8,355 nt of DNA from Bacillota bacterium (GTDB lineage Bacteria; Bacillota; Bacilli; Alicyclobacillales; SLC66). Positions 1-6,877 of the stretch are shown here, piece by piece. A program made the position numbers and the translations under genes. The first letter of the stretch is position 1. The number at the start of each line of letters is the position of its first letter. Where the stretch lies: positions 1 to 8,355 of the forward strand of contig JAKADD010000094.1 in NCBI GenBank assembly GCA_021820825.1, written 5' to 3'. The notes under the pieces were generated by a model that saw only the letters and a list, made by a program, of their open reading frames with translations, searched no databases and had not been told where the DNA came from.

Positions 1-1
1 T

Positions 2-286
2 GCTGCGGTTGCCGGAACAACTGGAACATTCTTTGGCTCGCCGCTTGCACTGGGGGCTGTGGCCCTGCTATTGGCGGGAGGATCTGTGGCGACAGTCCTT
101 ATCCTGCGCCGTCGCAAACGCAAACAGGTGACCGATGAGGCGCTTGACTCGCTGTCTCTCGCATCGCTTGTGAACATGCCTTCTGAACCGCAGGATATGG
201 CGGTCTTGCGGCAATTAAAAGAACTGGCGTCACGACGGCCCGAAGCGTTCGCTTCGCTGGTGCGCTCGTGGCTGTCACAGGAATAG
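2..286 (+). CDS. fliF: Flagellar MS-ring protein FliF, C-terminal end (partial, 5' truncated by window)
   Basis: The frame is open from base 2 to the TAG at 284-286, giving the last 94 codons of a gene that begins upstream. FliF forms the membrane-embedded MS ring on which the rotor and export apparatus assemble. Visible here is a hydrophobic segment (about residues 14-34 of this fragment), the second transmembrane helix of FliF. A very basic stop-transfer stretch (RRRKRKQ) follows, then a short cytoplasmic tail of about 55 residues. The tail ends in LKELASRRPEAFASLVRSWL, which resembles the conserved FliF C-terminal helix that binds the N-terminal domain of FliG. A GTG at 59 lies inside the membrane segment and is not a plausible start. 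The gene ends 12 bases before fliG, as expected for the fliF-fliG pair. Identification rests on the tail motif plus this context. Confidence 0.9.
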   Translation, partial: AAVAGTTGTFFGSPLALGAVALLLAGGSVATVLILRRRKRKQVTDEALDSLSLASLVNMPSEPQDMAVLRQLKELASRRPEAFASLVRSWLSQE

Positions 287-298
287 GGGTGACAGCTC

Positions 299-1309
299 AT
301 GCGCGGCGGAGAAGTGCTGAACTATAAACAGAAGGCTGCAATCCTGCTGATCAGTTTGGGTCCGGAGGCTGCTGCTGGCGTGTACAAGCATATGCGTGAG
401 GACGAGATTGAACAATTGACACTCGAGATCGCCACGGTGAATCGGGTTACGTCGCAGGACCGTATAGGAATCCTGCAAGAGTTCCACGAACTGGCGATCG
501 CCGAAGAGTACATCGCACAGGGAGGCATGGAGTACGCTCGCGACGTTCTGCAAAAAGCGCTTGGGTCGGAGCGCGCTGTGTCCATCATCGAGCGGCTGAC
601 GGCGTCGCTGCAGGTGCGGCCGTTTGAATTTGCGCGCAAGGCAAATCCCGGTCAGATTTTAAGCTTCATTCAGAACGAACACCCGCAGACAATCGCTCTG
701 GTTCTCTCCTATCTGGATGCAAAACAGTCTGCGACAGTCCTCAGCGAGTTGCCGACTGTTTTGCGCGCTGACGTGGCTCGCCGCATCGCCGTCATGGACG
801 TAACCACGCCAGAGGTTGTAAATTCGGTGGAACGGGTGCTGGAGAACAAGTTATCCTCGTCCAGTTCCGTTGACGCGATGTCCGTGGGTGGTCTTGAAGC
901 GATCGTGGCTATCATAAACGGTGTGGATCGCGCTACGGAACGCAGCATTCTGGAGAACCTGGAACTGTCGGATCCGGATCTTGTCGAGGAGATAAAGAAA
1001 CGCATGTTTGTCTTCGAAGACATTGTGTTGCTTGATAACCGTGCGATTCAGCGGGTGATTCGCGATATCGACCAGGCTGATCTCATGCTGGCATTGCGTA
1101 CGGCAAGTGACGACGTGCAGGCGGCTGTGTACCGCAACATGTCAAAACGGATGGTGGAAACGTTCCAGCAGGACATGGAATTTGCTGGACCAGTGCGCCT
1201 GCGCGACGTTGAAGAAGCGCAGCAGCGCATCGTGGCGCAAATCCGCCAACTTGAGGAGATCGGGGAAATCGTGATCGCGCGCGGCGGGGGAGATGACATC
1301 CTTGTCTAG
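299..1309 (+). CDS. fliG: Flagellar motor switch protein FliG
   Basis: FliG is the rotor protein of the C ring. It links FliF to FliM and carries the charged helix that meets the MotA stator. The 336-residue product matches the family length. The N-terminal part (KQKAAILLISLGPEAA, residues 10-25) is the FliF-binding domain. EHPQ (127-130) is the middle-domain motif that contacts FliM. MFVFED (236-241) introduces the C-terminal domain. Aligned by eye to E. coli FliG, the torque-helix charges are R267 (K264), R284 (R281), D292 (D289) and R300 (R297), but Q291 stands where E. coli has D288. ATG 299 is preceded by an AGGGGTGA ribosome site at 285-292. A GTG at 314 would fit the usual family N-terminus but its GGAG lies too close. 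The 3' end overlaps fliH. Confidence 0.97.
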   Translation: MRGGEVLNYKQKAAILLISLGPEAAAGVYKHMREDEIEQLTLEIATVNRVTSQDRIGILQEFHELAIAEEYIAQGGMEYARDVLQKALGSERAVSIIERLTASLQVRPFEFARKANPGQILSFIQNEHPQTIALVLSYLDAKQSATVLSELPTVLRADVARRIAVMDVTTPEVVNSVERVLENKLSSSSSVDAMSVGGLEAIVAIINGVDRATERSILENLELSDPDLVEEIKKRMFVFEDIVLLDNRAIQRVIRDIDQADLMLALRTASDDVQAAVYRNMSKRMVETFQQDMEFAGPVRLRDVEEAQQRIVAQIRQLEEIGEIVIARGGGDDILV

Positions 1310-2093
1310 AATATGGCGCAGTGTAGCGGAAGACCTTCCCGATCGACAGCTCTCATTCACAGCCGAAAGTTCCTGGGAGCGGCAGTTGCCGCTGCTGGAC
1401 GCAGCCGATCGGGAAGCGTCGCTTCAGAATACCGTCATTGAACTGGAACGGGAGATCAGTCAAAGGACGGCGATTCTTGAATCGATCAGGGATGAGACCC
1501 TGCGTGTTGTGGAGACGACTCAAAAACACGCGGAACAACTTCTGGAGCAAGCCAGACTGGAAGCTGTCCGAATTGCGGAGGAGGCGACTCTTTCAGGACA
1601 TCGGGAAGGTTATCAGGCTGGCGTCCTGTCTGCACGCCAGGAGTGCGACAGCCAGGTGCAGTTTGCAGGCAGAGTTGTACAGCAGGCGGAGAAGGAGCGG
1701 CGGGAACGGATCCGTACGGCTGAGGAAATAATCGCGGAACTTGCCCTGAGCGTCGCCAACCGTATTGTGGAGCATGCTCTGGACCAAGACGCAGAGTACG
1801 TGCAGCGTGTTGTACAGTCTGCGCTGTCTGAGGTTGAACGCGCGCCAAAGGTCGAGTTGCTTGTTTCGTCAGTTGATTATGGTGGCGCGCTCTCCCGCAG
1901 AGCAGAGTTTGAACGTGCTTTGGCCCCGCAGACACAGTTGGTAATTGCGCCCGACCACACACTCTTGCAGGGTGACGTGATGATCGTGAGCGAATACGGG
2001 ACACTCGACAACAGAGTGGCCACCCGTCTGGAGGAGGCGGGCAGAATACTGCGCGACATTGTCAGGGAGTGGATTGCCAGTGCTCATGACTGA
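1293..2093 (+). CDS. fliH: Flagellar export ATPase regulator/stator FliH
   Basis: FliH is the peripheral-stalk-like partner of the export ATPase FliI. It anchors FliI near the C ring and export gate. The 266-residue product starts with a short LSRIW segment resembling the LSRII-type N-terminus of Bacillota FliH. A long charged heptad region follows (about 41-98), then GHREGYQAG (102-110), close to the family's repeated GYxxGY-type motif. The C-terminal domain (about 140-260) contains QGDVMIVSEYGTLDNR (216-231), the counterpart of the family's 'GGC.IE...G.IDA' segment. FliH sequences diverge strongly, so the position between fliG and fliI adds much of the certainty. The ATG at 1293 overlaps fliG by 17 bases, but its GGGGGAG (1286-1292) directly abuts it. 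A TTG at 1302 is better spaced and could be the true start. Confidence 0.93.
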   Translation: MTSLSRIWRSVAEDLPDRQLSFTAESSWERQLPLLDAADREASLQNTVIELEREISQRTAILESIRDETLRVVETTQKHAEQLLEQARLEAVRIAEEATLSGHREGYQAGVLSARQECDSQVQFAGRVVQQAEKERRERIRTAEEIIAELALSVANRIVEHALDQDAEYVQRVVQSALSEVERAPKVELLVSSVDYGGALSRRAEFERALAPQTQLVIAPDHTLLQGDVMIVSEYGTLDNRVATRLEEAGRILRDIVREWIASAHD

Positions 2094-3405
2094 TGAACGT
2101 CGCAGGCAGCTCACAGAGCGGTTGCGCGACGCCCGCATGTACCGTGTGTACGGCAGAGTGGAGAAAGTGATCGGGTTGACAATCGAGGCGCGCGGCCCGT
2201 CGGCGCGCATTGGCGAAGTATGCATCATCCGCTCTGGCGACGGACATGAATCATTGTGCGAGGTGGTGGGGTTTCGCCAGGATCTGGTTCTTCTGATGCC
2301 GCTTGGACCCATTGAAGGTCTGGCGCCAGGCAGTCTTGTTCAGTCGACGGGCGACTCTCTGCAGATACGCGTCGGCGATGATCTGCTGGGACGGGTTGTC
2401 GGCGGGCTCGGTGAACCAATTGATTCGCTCGGGCCCCTGACCGGGCGGGAGTGGGCGCGCATCCACAGAGATCCGCCCTCGCCCCTTGCCCGTCCGCGCA
2501 TTGACACACCGCTTGCGACCGGGGTGCGCGCGATCGATGGGTTGCTCACACTCGGCGTCGGCCAGAGGGTGGGGCTGTTTGCCGGCAGCGGCGTCGGCAA
2601 GAGCACATTGCTTGGTATGGTGGCGAAAAGCAGCGAGGCTGATGTGAATGTGATCGCCCTCATCGGCGAGCGCGGTCGGGAAGTGCGGGAGTTTATTGAA
2701 CGGGACCTCGGCCCGGACGGTCTGCGCCGCTCTGTCGTGGTGGTTGTCACTTCGGATCAGCCGCCGCTCGTTCGTGTCAAGGGCGCATTCGTGGCGACTG
2801 CCATCGCTGAATTTTTTCGTGATCAGGGTCGCAGTGTCGCGCTGATGATGGATTCGGTGACACGATTTGCCATGGCGCAGCGGGAATTAGGCCTGGCGGT
2901 CGGGGAACCGCCCACCGCTCGCGGATATACGCCGTCCGTGTTCGCTTCGTTGCCGCGTTTGCTGGAACGGGCAGGACGCTCACAACTGGGGTCCATCACG
3001 GGAATATACACCGTGCTGGTCGACGGCGATGATCTTCAGGATCCAATCGCGGATGCTGTGCGCGGTATTCTCGATGGACATATTGTACTGAGTCGCGAAC
3101 TCGCCAACAGGGGTCACTTCCCTGCTATCGATGTGCTGCAAAGTGTGAGTCGCCTGATGAACGACCTGGTCGGTCCAGAGCACTCCCAGGCTGCGCGTCA
3201 TGTGCGCACTCTGATGGCGGCCAAGCGCGATGTGGAGGATTTGATTCGCATAGGGGCGTACAAGCCGGGGAGCGATCCGGAAGCCGACGAGGCGATCGCT
3301 GTCGAAAGAGAGTTGCTGGAGTTTTTGCGGCAACAGGTATCCGACCAAACTGTGTTTGCCAAGACGATGAGCGCTGTGAGTGAATTCGCAAGGGGGAACG
3401 CATAA
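2086..3405 (+). CDS. fliI: Flagellum-specific type III export ATPase FliI
   Basis: FliI is the hexameric ATPase of the flagellar type III export apparatus. It is related to the F1-ATPase beta subunit and acts at the cytoplasmic face with FliH and FliJ. From ATG 2086 the protein has 439 residues, the normal length. Visible motifs are Walker A GSGVGKST (167-174), GERGREV (194-200), Walker B-like ALMMDS (252-257) and VLVDGDDLQDPIAD (310-323). The C-terminus has the family-typical DLIRIGAYKPGSDPEAD. The start is uncertain. ATG 2086 overlaps the fliH end by 8 bases, and its nearest ribosome site, AGGGAG (2064-2069), is 16 bases away. GTG 2080, in frame, is better spaced. TTG 2059 would add 9 residues. 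Tight overlap with fliH suggests translational coupling. Confidence 0.98.
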   Translation: MTDERRRQLTERLRDARMYRVYGRVEKVIGLTIEARGPSARIGEVCIIRSGDGHESLCEVVGFRQDLVLLMPLGPIEGLAPGSLVQSTGDSLQIRVGDDLLGRVVGGLGEPIDSLGPLTGREWARIHRDPPSPLARPRIDTPLATGVRAIDGLLTLGVGQRVGLFAGSGVGKSTLLGMVAKSSEADVNVIALIGERGREVREFIERDLGPDGLRRSVVVVVTSDQPPLVRVKGAFVATAIAEFFRDQGRSVALMMDSVTRFAMAQRELGLAVGEPPTARGYTPSVFASLPRLLERAGRSQLGSITGIYTVLVDGDDLQDPIADAVRGILDGHIVLSRELANRGHFPAIDVLQSVSRLMNDLVGPEHSQAARHVRTLMAAKRDVEDLIRIGAYKPGSDPEADEAIAVERELLEFLRQQVSDQTVFAKTMSAVSEFARGNA

Positions 3406-3409
3406 CACC

Positions 3410-3859
3410 GTGAAAGACACCAAGCGAAGCGGGCGCATACAGCAGCTTTACGCGCAACTGCAAAAACTGCGGGAACTGGAACAGCGAATGGCAGTACTGG
3501 AGATGGATCGCGCACAGGAACACCTGGACGGCATTCACAAAATGCTGGTTGAGGCCGATCGGGAGACGGAACAGCACCTGGCCGTGGTGGGCGATACTGT
3601 GGCGTGGCAGCGTTATCAACTGTTTCTTGGTAGGGCGGTAGAGCAGCAGTCAACAGTGGTGGATGTCTGCGCTAAACAGTTGAACGACGCCCGCGACCTG
3701 ACCAAAGAAGCCTACATACAGGCGGAGACATGGGGTCGCCAGTGCAGCCTCATGGAAGAAGCGGAACGTCGTCTCCAGCAAGGTATCGACCTGCGCAGCG
3801 GCGATGAACTCGCAGTCACGCGTTCGCTGTGGAACAGGCCGGATCTTGACTCGCGGTAA
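3410..3859 (+). CDS. fliJ: Flagellar export protein FliJ
   Basis: FliJ is the small coiled-coil protein that inserts into the FliI hexamer and helps couple ATP hydrolysis and ion flow to export. The product has 149 residues, close to the roughly 147 of the Bacillus protein. It is almost entirely charged and alpha-helical in appearance, with no hydrophobic segment. The C-terminal DELAVTR (about 133-139) matches the family's conserved 'DE.A..R' ending. GTG 3410 follows AGGGGG (3391-3396), which lies inside the fliI end, and begins just after the fliI TAA (3403-3405). An in-frame GTG at 3380 would add 10 residues and overlap fliI but has no better ribosome site. FliJ is poorly conserved, so position immediately after fliI is a major part of the call. 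Confidence 0.9.
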   Translation: MKDTKRSGRIQQLYAQLQKLRELEQRMAVLEMDRAQEHLDGIHKMLVEADRETEQHLAVVGDTVAWQRYQLFLGRAVEQQSTVVDVCAKQLNDARDLTKEAYIQAETWGRQCSLMEEAERRLQQGIDLRSGDELAVTRSLWNRPDLDSR

Positions 3860-3922
3860 ATTCGCATGGTTGGCGTTTTTCTGTGGAATTTTGCGCAACA
3901 CGCATGTCTTAGATTGGGAGTG

Positions 3923-4498
3923 ATGGGGTTGGCGGTCAATGAGCGGCGCGCCCGGCCGATGTCCTGGATCATTTATTACTTTTTGTTGCCGATACTGGCT
4001 TCCGCGTTGTTTGCCGGAATCGCTCTGCAGATTCTGGGGGTCAATGTGCTTGGCAAGATTGCGACAGTGACCACTCAGACAGCGGCTATCCGGCACATGC
4101 TGGGAGAGCCGCCGTCAGCGCCGTCGGCGCCCAGTCAGGTCGTCGCATTGACACGCCAGTTGCGGCAAAAATCGGGAGAGATCACGCGTCTCAAGCAATC
4201 CGTGACGGCGCTTGAAGCAAAAGTGACGGCTGATCAGGCGCATCTGCTCACTCTCTCCAGACAGGCGAAGGCAGACCAGACGCAGATCCACAAGGCGGGG
4301 TCCGCAGCGCAAAACGCTGCGAAGCAGGCTAAAGTATATATGGACATGTCGCCCAACCAGGCGGCGGTTATCTTGACTCAACTGTCGTTTGCGGATCAGG
4401 TTCTGGTCTTGCGCGCGATGAATTCTGCCGATGAGGCCTCCATTCTTGCTGTCATGCCGCCGAAGCAGGCTGCAAAACTGTTGCAGGCGGGGGCATGA
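3923..4498 (+). CDS. MotE/YlxF-like membrane-anchored coiled-coil protein
   Basis: This gene sits between fliJ and fliK, the position of ylxF in Bacillus subtilis. Members are annotated as MotE-family proteins with an MgtE-intracellular-N-like domain. The 191-residue product has a short basic N-terminus and a single membrane helix (about 15-38, WIIYYFLLPILASALFAG). A proline/serine linker follows (GEPPSAPSAPSQ, 61-72), then a charged coiled-coil-like region (about 73-138). The compact C-terminal domain (about 139-188) carries MSPNQAAVILTQL and MPPKQAAKLL, MgtE_N-like repeated helices. By family knowledge such proteins are suspected chaperones or stator-related factors; the role in this organism is inferred. 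The start is uncertain. ATG 3923 follows GGGAG at 3916-3920 with a spacing of only 2. TTG 3929 is better spaced. ATG 3866 and ATG 3960 lack ribosome sites. Confidence 0.82.
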   Translation: MGLAVNERRARPMSWIIYYFLLPILASALFAGIALQILGVNVLGKIATVTTQTAAIRHMLGEPPSAPSAPSQVVALTRQLRQKSGEITRLKQSVTALEAKVTADQAHLLTLSRQAKADQTQIHKAGSAAQNAAKQAKVYMDMSPNQAAVILTQLSFADQVLVLRAMNSADEASILAVMPPKQAAKLLQAGA

Positions 4499-4552
4499 CC
4501 GCTGATTGTGGATTGGCGGGTCGTCTCAGGCTTGGCGGGAATTTCCGGTTGT

Positions 4553-4613
4553 AGGGGAGGTGATGCCGCAAAGGATCGTATGGAGCCTGCAAGGAACAGA
4601 CCTCCGAGGGGGG
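4553..4613 (+). promoter_or_regulatory. Two candidate ribosome binding sites before fliK
   Basis: AGGGGAGG at 4553-4560 lies immediately before ATG 4563. GAGGGGGG at 4606-4613 lies before ATG 4617. Both ATGs are in the fliK frame. The first site is the stronger match to the anti-Shine-Dalgarno sequence, but only two bases separate it from its ATG. The second has a workable distance if pairing uses its 5' part. This is what leaves the fliK start open. Confidence 0.55.
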
Positions 4614-4616
4614 ATC

Positions 4617-6239
4617 ATGTTGAGCACCACATTCACGTCAGAACCGCCCGGTGCAATGGGAGTGACCACAAGCGCTTCCAAACGTCATGCGAACTCAGGA
4701 CACAAGAACCATGTCAAGTTGCATGACCGGCAGGCTGGCCAGTCCGCTGGGCCGCTCGTTCAAGGTTCTGGGATCTTTTTGTCCTTGCTTGCTGCAGAGA
4801 AGCAGCGCGCTTTACAGCCCGCCGCAAAGAGCGGTTTTCTGACTCCGGACGCGGGTCGGACGACAGTGCGGCGCGGCCAGGGAGAGCACACACAGACGCA
4901 GGCGGAATCCGCCGCTGTGGCAGGCGCAGGCAGGGAAAAGGAACAAGGATCGCTCTCTGGCGCCCTGACGGCTGGAAAGCAGGCCGGGAAGCAGGATCGT
5001 AAAGGTGTGCGAACGGCGCTGTCGACAACTGGACGCAGGGTCATCACGGGAACTCGGAGTTCGCGCACCGCAATCGCCGGGAAGATCCAGCAAGGCCAGA
5101 TCCAGCAGGGCTTTGCGCGCTCAGAAGCAGGGTTGACGGGCAGCGGCAATGGTTCGCCGCCAGTTTCTGTGGCCCGTCACGTTGCGGCGCCAGTTGTAGA
5201 TCTCTCTGCAGCGGGGTCAAATGCACGCAGTCATCTGTTCTCAGGCAGTCATGCGGCGCCTGCCGCGGCGCCCGGAAACACAGCGAACGGCGCAGCAAAC
5301 GCAGGCAATCAGCCTGTGCGGACGCCTGTGTCTCCCGCCTCCGCGTCGGCTTTGACCGCCGCTATGCGCGGCGTTGTGACGTCCGTTTCGCCAGGCGTCG
5401 CTACGATCCAGAGCATGACGGTCGTCGGTTCAGTTGGACGGGAGAAGCCAGTCAGGGCTGTATCTGGCGGCGGCGCGCCACAGACAGGACACCTGCGTTT
5501 GCGACTTTCTGCGGTCCACGTGCGTGCGGGTCTTCGTCTGGCGGGCAGTCGCGGCAAGGGAACGCCGCGGATGCAATCGGGAGTATCTGCGGGAGCGCAT
5601 CATTCTGGCGCCACTGTGGCTGCTCCCTATGGCGCAGCGGCGCACGCCGCGGCGGTCGCTCCTTTTGCGGGGGGCGAATCAGCGCTTGCCGGTCCGTTTT
5701 ACCAGAGCGCTGCGCACACGCATGGCGTTCTGGAACTCGCGGGACGCGCGCCGGGAACTGTCAACTCGCAGACGGCAACGGATCCTGCGACTCCTGCGCT
5801 GCAGAGCATGCTGATGCAGCGATTTGCTCCAGAGGTGGCCGGGTGGCTGATGCGCCAGAGCACCCGTGTACTGAACAGCGGCCTGGCAAGCGTTGAATTG
5901 ACGCTGATTCCTGCACACCTTGGCAAGTTGCGAGTCACGGTGTCAGGTGACAAAGCGGCCGGATTGCGAGTTCGCTTTGCGCTGGCAAATCACGAAGGGC
6001 AAGCCCTGCTCCAGTCACAGTTGCCTGAACTCCGGCAACTCCTGCAAACAGGAGGATACGGTGCGGTTGCATTTGACGTCGGCGCGTTCACCGGCGACTA
6101 TCCCGCTAAGGGGGAGAGCAGCCGCAATCAGTCCTGGAACGCTCATACAGACAGCGGCAGTGCGGCGGTTGTTCGATCGGAGAGTGCGTATATAGCACAG
6201 CGCGATTTTGATCACGCGGGATTTTCCGCGCGCGCATGA
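4617..6239 (+). CDS. fliK: Flagellar hook-length control protein FliK
   Basis: FliK is exported during hook assembly. It measures hook length with its flexible N-terminal part and switches export specificity with its C-terminal domain. From ATG 4617 the product has 540 residues. Residues 1 to about 395 are low-complexity and rich in Ala, Gly, Ser, Thr and Gln, as expected for the unstructured ruler. The conserved Flg_hook domain lies at about 398-490, with VELTLIPAHLGKLRVTV near 426-442, then a glycine-poor strand/helix part ending QLLQTGGYGAVAFDVG. This domain anchors the identification. ATG 4617 follows GAGGGGGG (4606-4613). An in-frame ATG at 4563, behind AGGGGAGG (4553-4560), would add 18 residues. 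A short 15-base tandem repeat at 5084-5113 encodes KIQQGQIQQG. The stop overlaps flgD as ATGA. Confidence 0.93.
   Translation: MLSTTFTSEPPGAMGVTTSASKRHANSGHKNHVKLHDRQAGQSAGPLVQGSGIFLSLLAAEKQRALQPAAKSGFLTPDAGRTTVRRGQGEHTQTQAESAAVAGAGREKEQGSLSGALTAGKQAGKQDRKGVRTALSTTGRRVITGTRSSRTAIAGKIQQGQIQQGFARSEAGLTGSGNGSPPVSVARHVAAPVVDLSAAGSNARSHLFSGSHAAPAAAPGNTANGAANAGNQPVRTPVSPASASALTAAMRGVVTSVSPGVATIQSMTVVGSVGREKPVRAVSGGGAPQTGHLRLRLSAVHVRAGLRLAGSRGKGTPRMQSGVSAGAHHSGATVAAPYGAAAHAAAVAPFAGGESALAGPFYQSAAHTHGVLELAGRAPGTVNSQTATDPATPALQSMLMQRFAPEVAGWLMRQSTRVLNSGLASVELTLIPAHLGKLRVTVSGDKAAGLRVRFALANHEGQALLQSQLPELRQLLQTGGYGAVAFDVGAFTGDYPAKGESSRNQSWNAHTDSGSAAVVRSESAYIAQRDFDHAGFSARA
5084..5113 (+). repeat. Two-copy 15-base tandem repeat inside fliK
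   Basis: The unit at 5084-5098 (GATCCAGCAAGGCCA) is followed directly by a near copy at 5099-5113 (GATCCAGCAGGGCTT). The copies differ at three positions. They lie in frame in the FliK ruler region and encode IQQGQIQQG. A repeat of this size changes ruler length by five residues per unit, so it is a plausible site of small in-frame length change. That is inference. Confidence 0.6.
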
Positions 6240-6703
6240 GAGGCGGGATCGGTTTGTCCAGTATCAGCAACGTGCAGACAGCGAATGGACAGGTGAGCTC
6301 GCAAGCGACCCAGTCATCGTCTGTTTCCTCTGTTCCCGGTGGGGCGCTCGGCCAGAATGCCTTTTTGCAACTTCTGGCGATGCAGATGAAGTATCAGGAT
6401 CCACTCGCGCCGCAGTCCAACAGCCAGTTCGTTGCTCAGTTAGCGCAGTTTTCCACACTCGAACAGATGACAAACGTGTCAGCAGAGGAACAGACTCTGA
6501 TCAGCGCCATCGGGGGACTCACGGCGTCGAGTCAGATGGCCTCTGCGACTGGGTTGCTCGGCGATACGGTGAGCGTAACAGGCAGTGGCGGCAGTATCGT
6601 CAGCGGTGTGGTTACGGCGGTCGCCAGTGCAAACGGTCAGGTCATGTTGACTGTGGCAGGAACCCAGTATCCGCTGGGCGCGGTCACATCTGTGTCCAAG
6701 TGA
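6236..6703 (+). CDS. flgD: Flagellar hook assembly (cap) protein FlgD
   Basis: FlgD is the exported cap on which hook subunits polymerise. The product has 155 residues. This matches the short Bacillota form (about 140 in Bacillus subtilis), not the roughly 230-residue enterobacterial form. The conserved core spans about residues 38-78, with LGQNAFLQLLAMQMKYQDPL and then NSQFVAQLAQFSTLEQM. A Ser/Thr/Gly-rich tail ends in GLLGDTVSV and GTQYPLGAVTSV, typical of the minimal C-terminal region. ATG 6236 overlaps the fliK stop as ATGA, indicating coupling. A TTG at 6254 is an alternative: GAGAGGCGGG (6238-6247) lies just upstream of it, and its product would begin MSSIS, like the Bacillus N-terminus. 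The stop at 6701-6703 is followed by a 180-base gap. Confidence 0.95.
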   Translation: MRGGIGLSSISNVQTANGQVSSQATQSSSVSSVPGGALGQNAFLQLLAMQMKYQDPLAPQSNSQFVAQLAQFSTLEQMTNVSAEEQTLISAIGGLTASSQMASATGLLGDTVSVTGSGGSIVSGVVTAVASANGQVMLTVAGTQYPLGAVTSVSK

Positions 6704-6786
6704 GCCCGTTTGACGATATGCATTGTGGCGAATGAACAGGATTTTTGCAGGTTTATGTCGAATGTATTTGTTAGAACAGGAATAGG

Positions 6787-6839
6787 CTGCGAACCTGCCT
6801 GAGGGCTGTAGTCACCCTCAGACAGGTTGTGGGTCGCAG
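6787..6839 (+). other. Long imperfect hairpin upstream of flbD (no U-tract)
   Basis: The left arm AACCTGCCTGAGGG (6792-6805) pairs with CCCTCAGACAGGTT (6815-6828): 14 positions with one C/A mismatch, around a 9-base loop. An outer set, CTGCG (6787-6791) with CGCAG (6835-6839), can close the structure after a bulge of about six bases (6829-6834). No run of T follows, so it is not a canonical intrinsic terminator in the plus direction. It could be an mRNA processing or stability element, a weak attenuator between the flgD and flbD parts of the transcript, or a dispersed palindromic repeat. The inverted repeat is directly visible; the role is unknown. Confidence 0.7.
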
Positions 6840-6872
6840 TTGCGTGTGGAACTGTCAGTGTGTAGAGGGGGC

Positions 6873-6877
6873 GGGGG
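6873..6877 (+). promoter_or_regulatory. Ribosome binding site of flbD
   Basis: GGGGG at 6873-6877, within a purine-rich stretch from 6864, lies six bases before the GTG at 6884. This spacing supports that GTG as the flbD start, which would otherwise be doubtful after a long gap. Confidence 0.6.

Noticed and set aside
1486..2004. 172-codon minus-strand open frame opposite fliH
   Set aside because: It lies wholly opposite a well-supported gene, has no recognisable motif, and its composition is what the complement of a GC-rich coding strand gives.
5434..5814. 126-codon Arg-rich plus-strand frame inside fliK, which might hint at a frameshift
   Set aside because: The fliK frame is open across the whole region and reaches the conserved C-terminal domain without interruption, so no frameshift is needed.
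6208..6735. 175-codon plus-strand open frame overlapping fliK end and flgD
   Set aside because: It covers flgD in another frame; the flgD frame has clear family motifs, and this one is a Arg/Gly/Cys-rich shadow.
6710..6738. TTGACG as a possible -35 box for an internal promoter before flbD
   Set aside because: No sequence resembling TATAAT lies 16-18 bases downstream, and no sigma-D type motif was seen either.
6755..6802. 15-codon open frame (ATG to TGA) in the flgD-flbD gap as a leader peptide
   Set aside because: It has no ribosome site. The stop does fall in the left arm of the hairpin, but that alone does not support an attenuator.
6787..6839. Intrinsic terminator after flgD
   Set aside because: The stem is followed by TTGCGTGTGG and not by a T-run, and the operon plainly continues with flbD-fliL-fliM.
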